Of a DNA stretch of 5,851 nt, positions 5,535-5,851 are shown piece after piece. The translations under genes were made by a program, and so were the position numbers. Under the pieces are notes generated by a model that was not told the DNA's origin, did not search any database, and worked only from the letters and a program-made list of their open reading frames with translations. How positions within the stretch are numbered: position 1 is the stretch's first letter; each line of letters starts with the position of its first letter. Source of the DNA: JAVBUY01 sp031552735 (GTDB lineage Bacteria > Bacillota > Clostridia > Christensenellales > Aristaeellaceae); contig JAVBMF010000052.1 in NCBI GenBank assembly GCA_031552735.1, positions 1-5,851 of the forward strand, read 5' to 3'.

Positions 5535-5563
5535 ATGATACACCATCCCTATGCCGCTGTCAA
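5535..5563 (-). promoter_or_regulatory. sigma-A type promoter of the histidine operon
   Basis: On the minus strand there is a consensus -35 TTGACA (5563-5558), a 17-bp spacer and a -10 TATCAT (5540-5535). Transcription would begin near 5528, giving a leader of about 42 nt before the hisZ ATG. The leader is too short for a T-box, riboswitch or leader-peptide attenuator, so any control is expected at initiation or through HisZ/HisG feedback. Confidence 0.82.
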
Positions 5564-5603
5564 GGCCTGGGTGCATCATAGCATGGATCTTTTTTCCTCG
5601 CAA

Positions 5604-5617
5604 GTGTGTGCGCGCGC
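5604..5617. other. alternating purine-pyrimidine tract (Z-DNA prone)
   Basis: (GT)3 followed by (GC)4 gives 14 bp of strict purine-pyrimidine alternation between the ssp terminator and the his promoter. Such tracts can adopt the Z form under negative supercoiling. A biological role is not shown. Confidence 0.35.
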
Positions 5618-5649
5618 AAAAAAGCGCACCATGCCTGTGCATGATGCGC
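5618..5649 (-). terminator. intrinsic terminator of the SASP gene
   Basis: On the minus strand an 11-bp stem GCGCATCATGC / GCATGGTGCGC (one G-U pair) with the 4-nt loop ACAG is followed directly by TTTTTT. It lies 27 nt after the SASP stop codon and separates that gene from the histidine operon promoter. Confidence 0.92.
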
Positions 5650-5676
5650 CGGTTGCCCGGGAATAAAACCGATGGA

Positions 5677-5851
5677 TTACTTGCCGCTCATGGCGCGCTC
5701 GGCCTGCTCGATCATGCGCTTGACCATGTAGCCGCCGATGTAGCCAGCCTGGCGGGACGGCAGGTCGCCGTTGTAGCCCTGCTTCAGGTTGATGCCCAGC
5801 TCGTTGGCGATCTCATGCTTCATGTTGTAGAGCGCCTGCTTGGCTTCGGGC
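5677..5851 (-). CDS. alpha/beta-type small acid-soluble spore protein, N-terminus beyond window
   Basis: The last 57 residues of an alpha/beta SASP are visible, from PEAKQALYNMKHEIANELGI to MSGK and a TAA stop (5679-5677). These proteins coat and protect DNA in dormant spores and are degraded at germination by the protease GPR. The segment KHEIANELG matches the GPR cleavage region, and the C-terminal LPSRQAGYIGGYMVKRMIEQAE is the DNA-binding signature. In most relatives the middle of this part reads NGSVGG; here it reads AGYIGG. Family members are about 60-75 aa, so probably only a few to some 15 residues are missing. The gene ends in a strong terminator and is likely transcribed alone, by family knowledge under the forespore sigma factor sigma-G. 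It marks the organism as a spore former. Which ssp paralogue it is cannot be decided. Confidence 0.95.
   Translation of the reverse strand, partial: PEAKQALYNMKHEIANELGINLKQGYNGDLPSRQAGYIGGYMVKRMIEQAERAMSGK

Noticed and set aside
5335..5535. A 66-codon minus-strand open frame beginning MLYYGKAMKYHD as a leader peptide
   Set aside because: Its first ATG lies within the predicted -10 box and would not be transcribed. The later codons are hisZ read in another frame, and there is no run of His codons.
5571..5647. Partial inverted similarity between 5573-5586 (GCATCATAGCATGG) and the ssp terminator, suggesting an alternative anti-terminator fold
   Set aside because: Pairing needs a 6-nt bulge, and the transcript should already end at the T-run before reaching 5586. 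It is probably chance reuse of GCAT words.

Overview
The window is a GC-rich stretch from what is most likely an endospore-forming Firmicute, probably a high-GC member of the Clostridia. The evidence for this is a truncated alpha/beta-type small acid-soluble spore protein gene at the right edge, a HisZ-dependent short-form HisG, strong Shine-Dalgarno sites, and textbook sigma-A type promoters (TTGACA, 17-bp spacers). Every gene seen lies on the minus strand, so transcription runs from high to low coordinates.

Layout in transcription order: (1) 5851-5677, 3' part of an alpha/beta SASP gene, closed by an intrinsic terminator at 5649-5618. (2) 5563-5535, a sigma-A type promoter for the histidine operon, with a leader of only about 40 nt. 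(3) The histidine genes hisZ (5486-4290), hisG (4293-3631), hisD (3634-2342) and hisB (2339-1755). The first three join by 4-nt ATGA overlaps and hisB follows hisD within 2 nt. (4) A 241-bp non-coding stretch (1754-1514) holding a perfect 20-bp palindrome, two similar hairpins and a C/G-rich tandem array. (5) hisA (1513-797) and a fused hisIE (787-176), 9 nt apart. (6) A tRNA-Val(UAC) gene (63 to beyond the left edge) with its own promoter (131-103) and a hairpin in its leader.

The operon encodes ATP-phosphoribosyltransferase (HisG catalytic plus HisZ regulatory subunit), both HisIE activities, HisA, HisB and HisD. Together these cover steps 1-4, 6 and 9-10 of histidine biosynthesis. No hisH or hisF (the two subunits of imidazole glycerol phosphate synthase, step 5), no hisC and no histidinol-phosphate phosphatase are visible. 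In the common order Z-G-D-(C)-B-H-A-F-I(E), hisH would lie exactly where the repeat region now sits, and hisF would lie in the 9-nt hisA/hisIE junction.

The genes themselves are ordinary and well conserved. The unusual parts are the joint absence of both IGP-synthase subunits, the structured repeat element inside the operon, and a divergent motif-2 region in HisZ. I did not find evidence for a wholly new system such as defence or mobile-element machinery.
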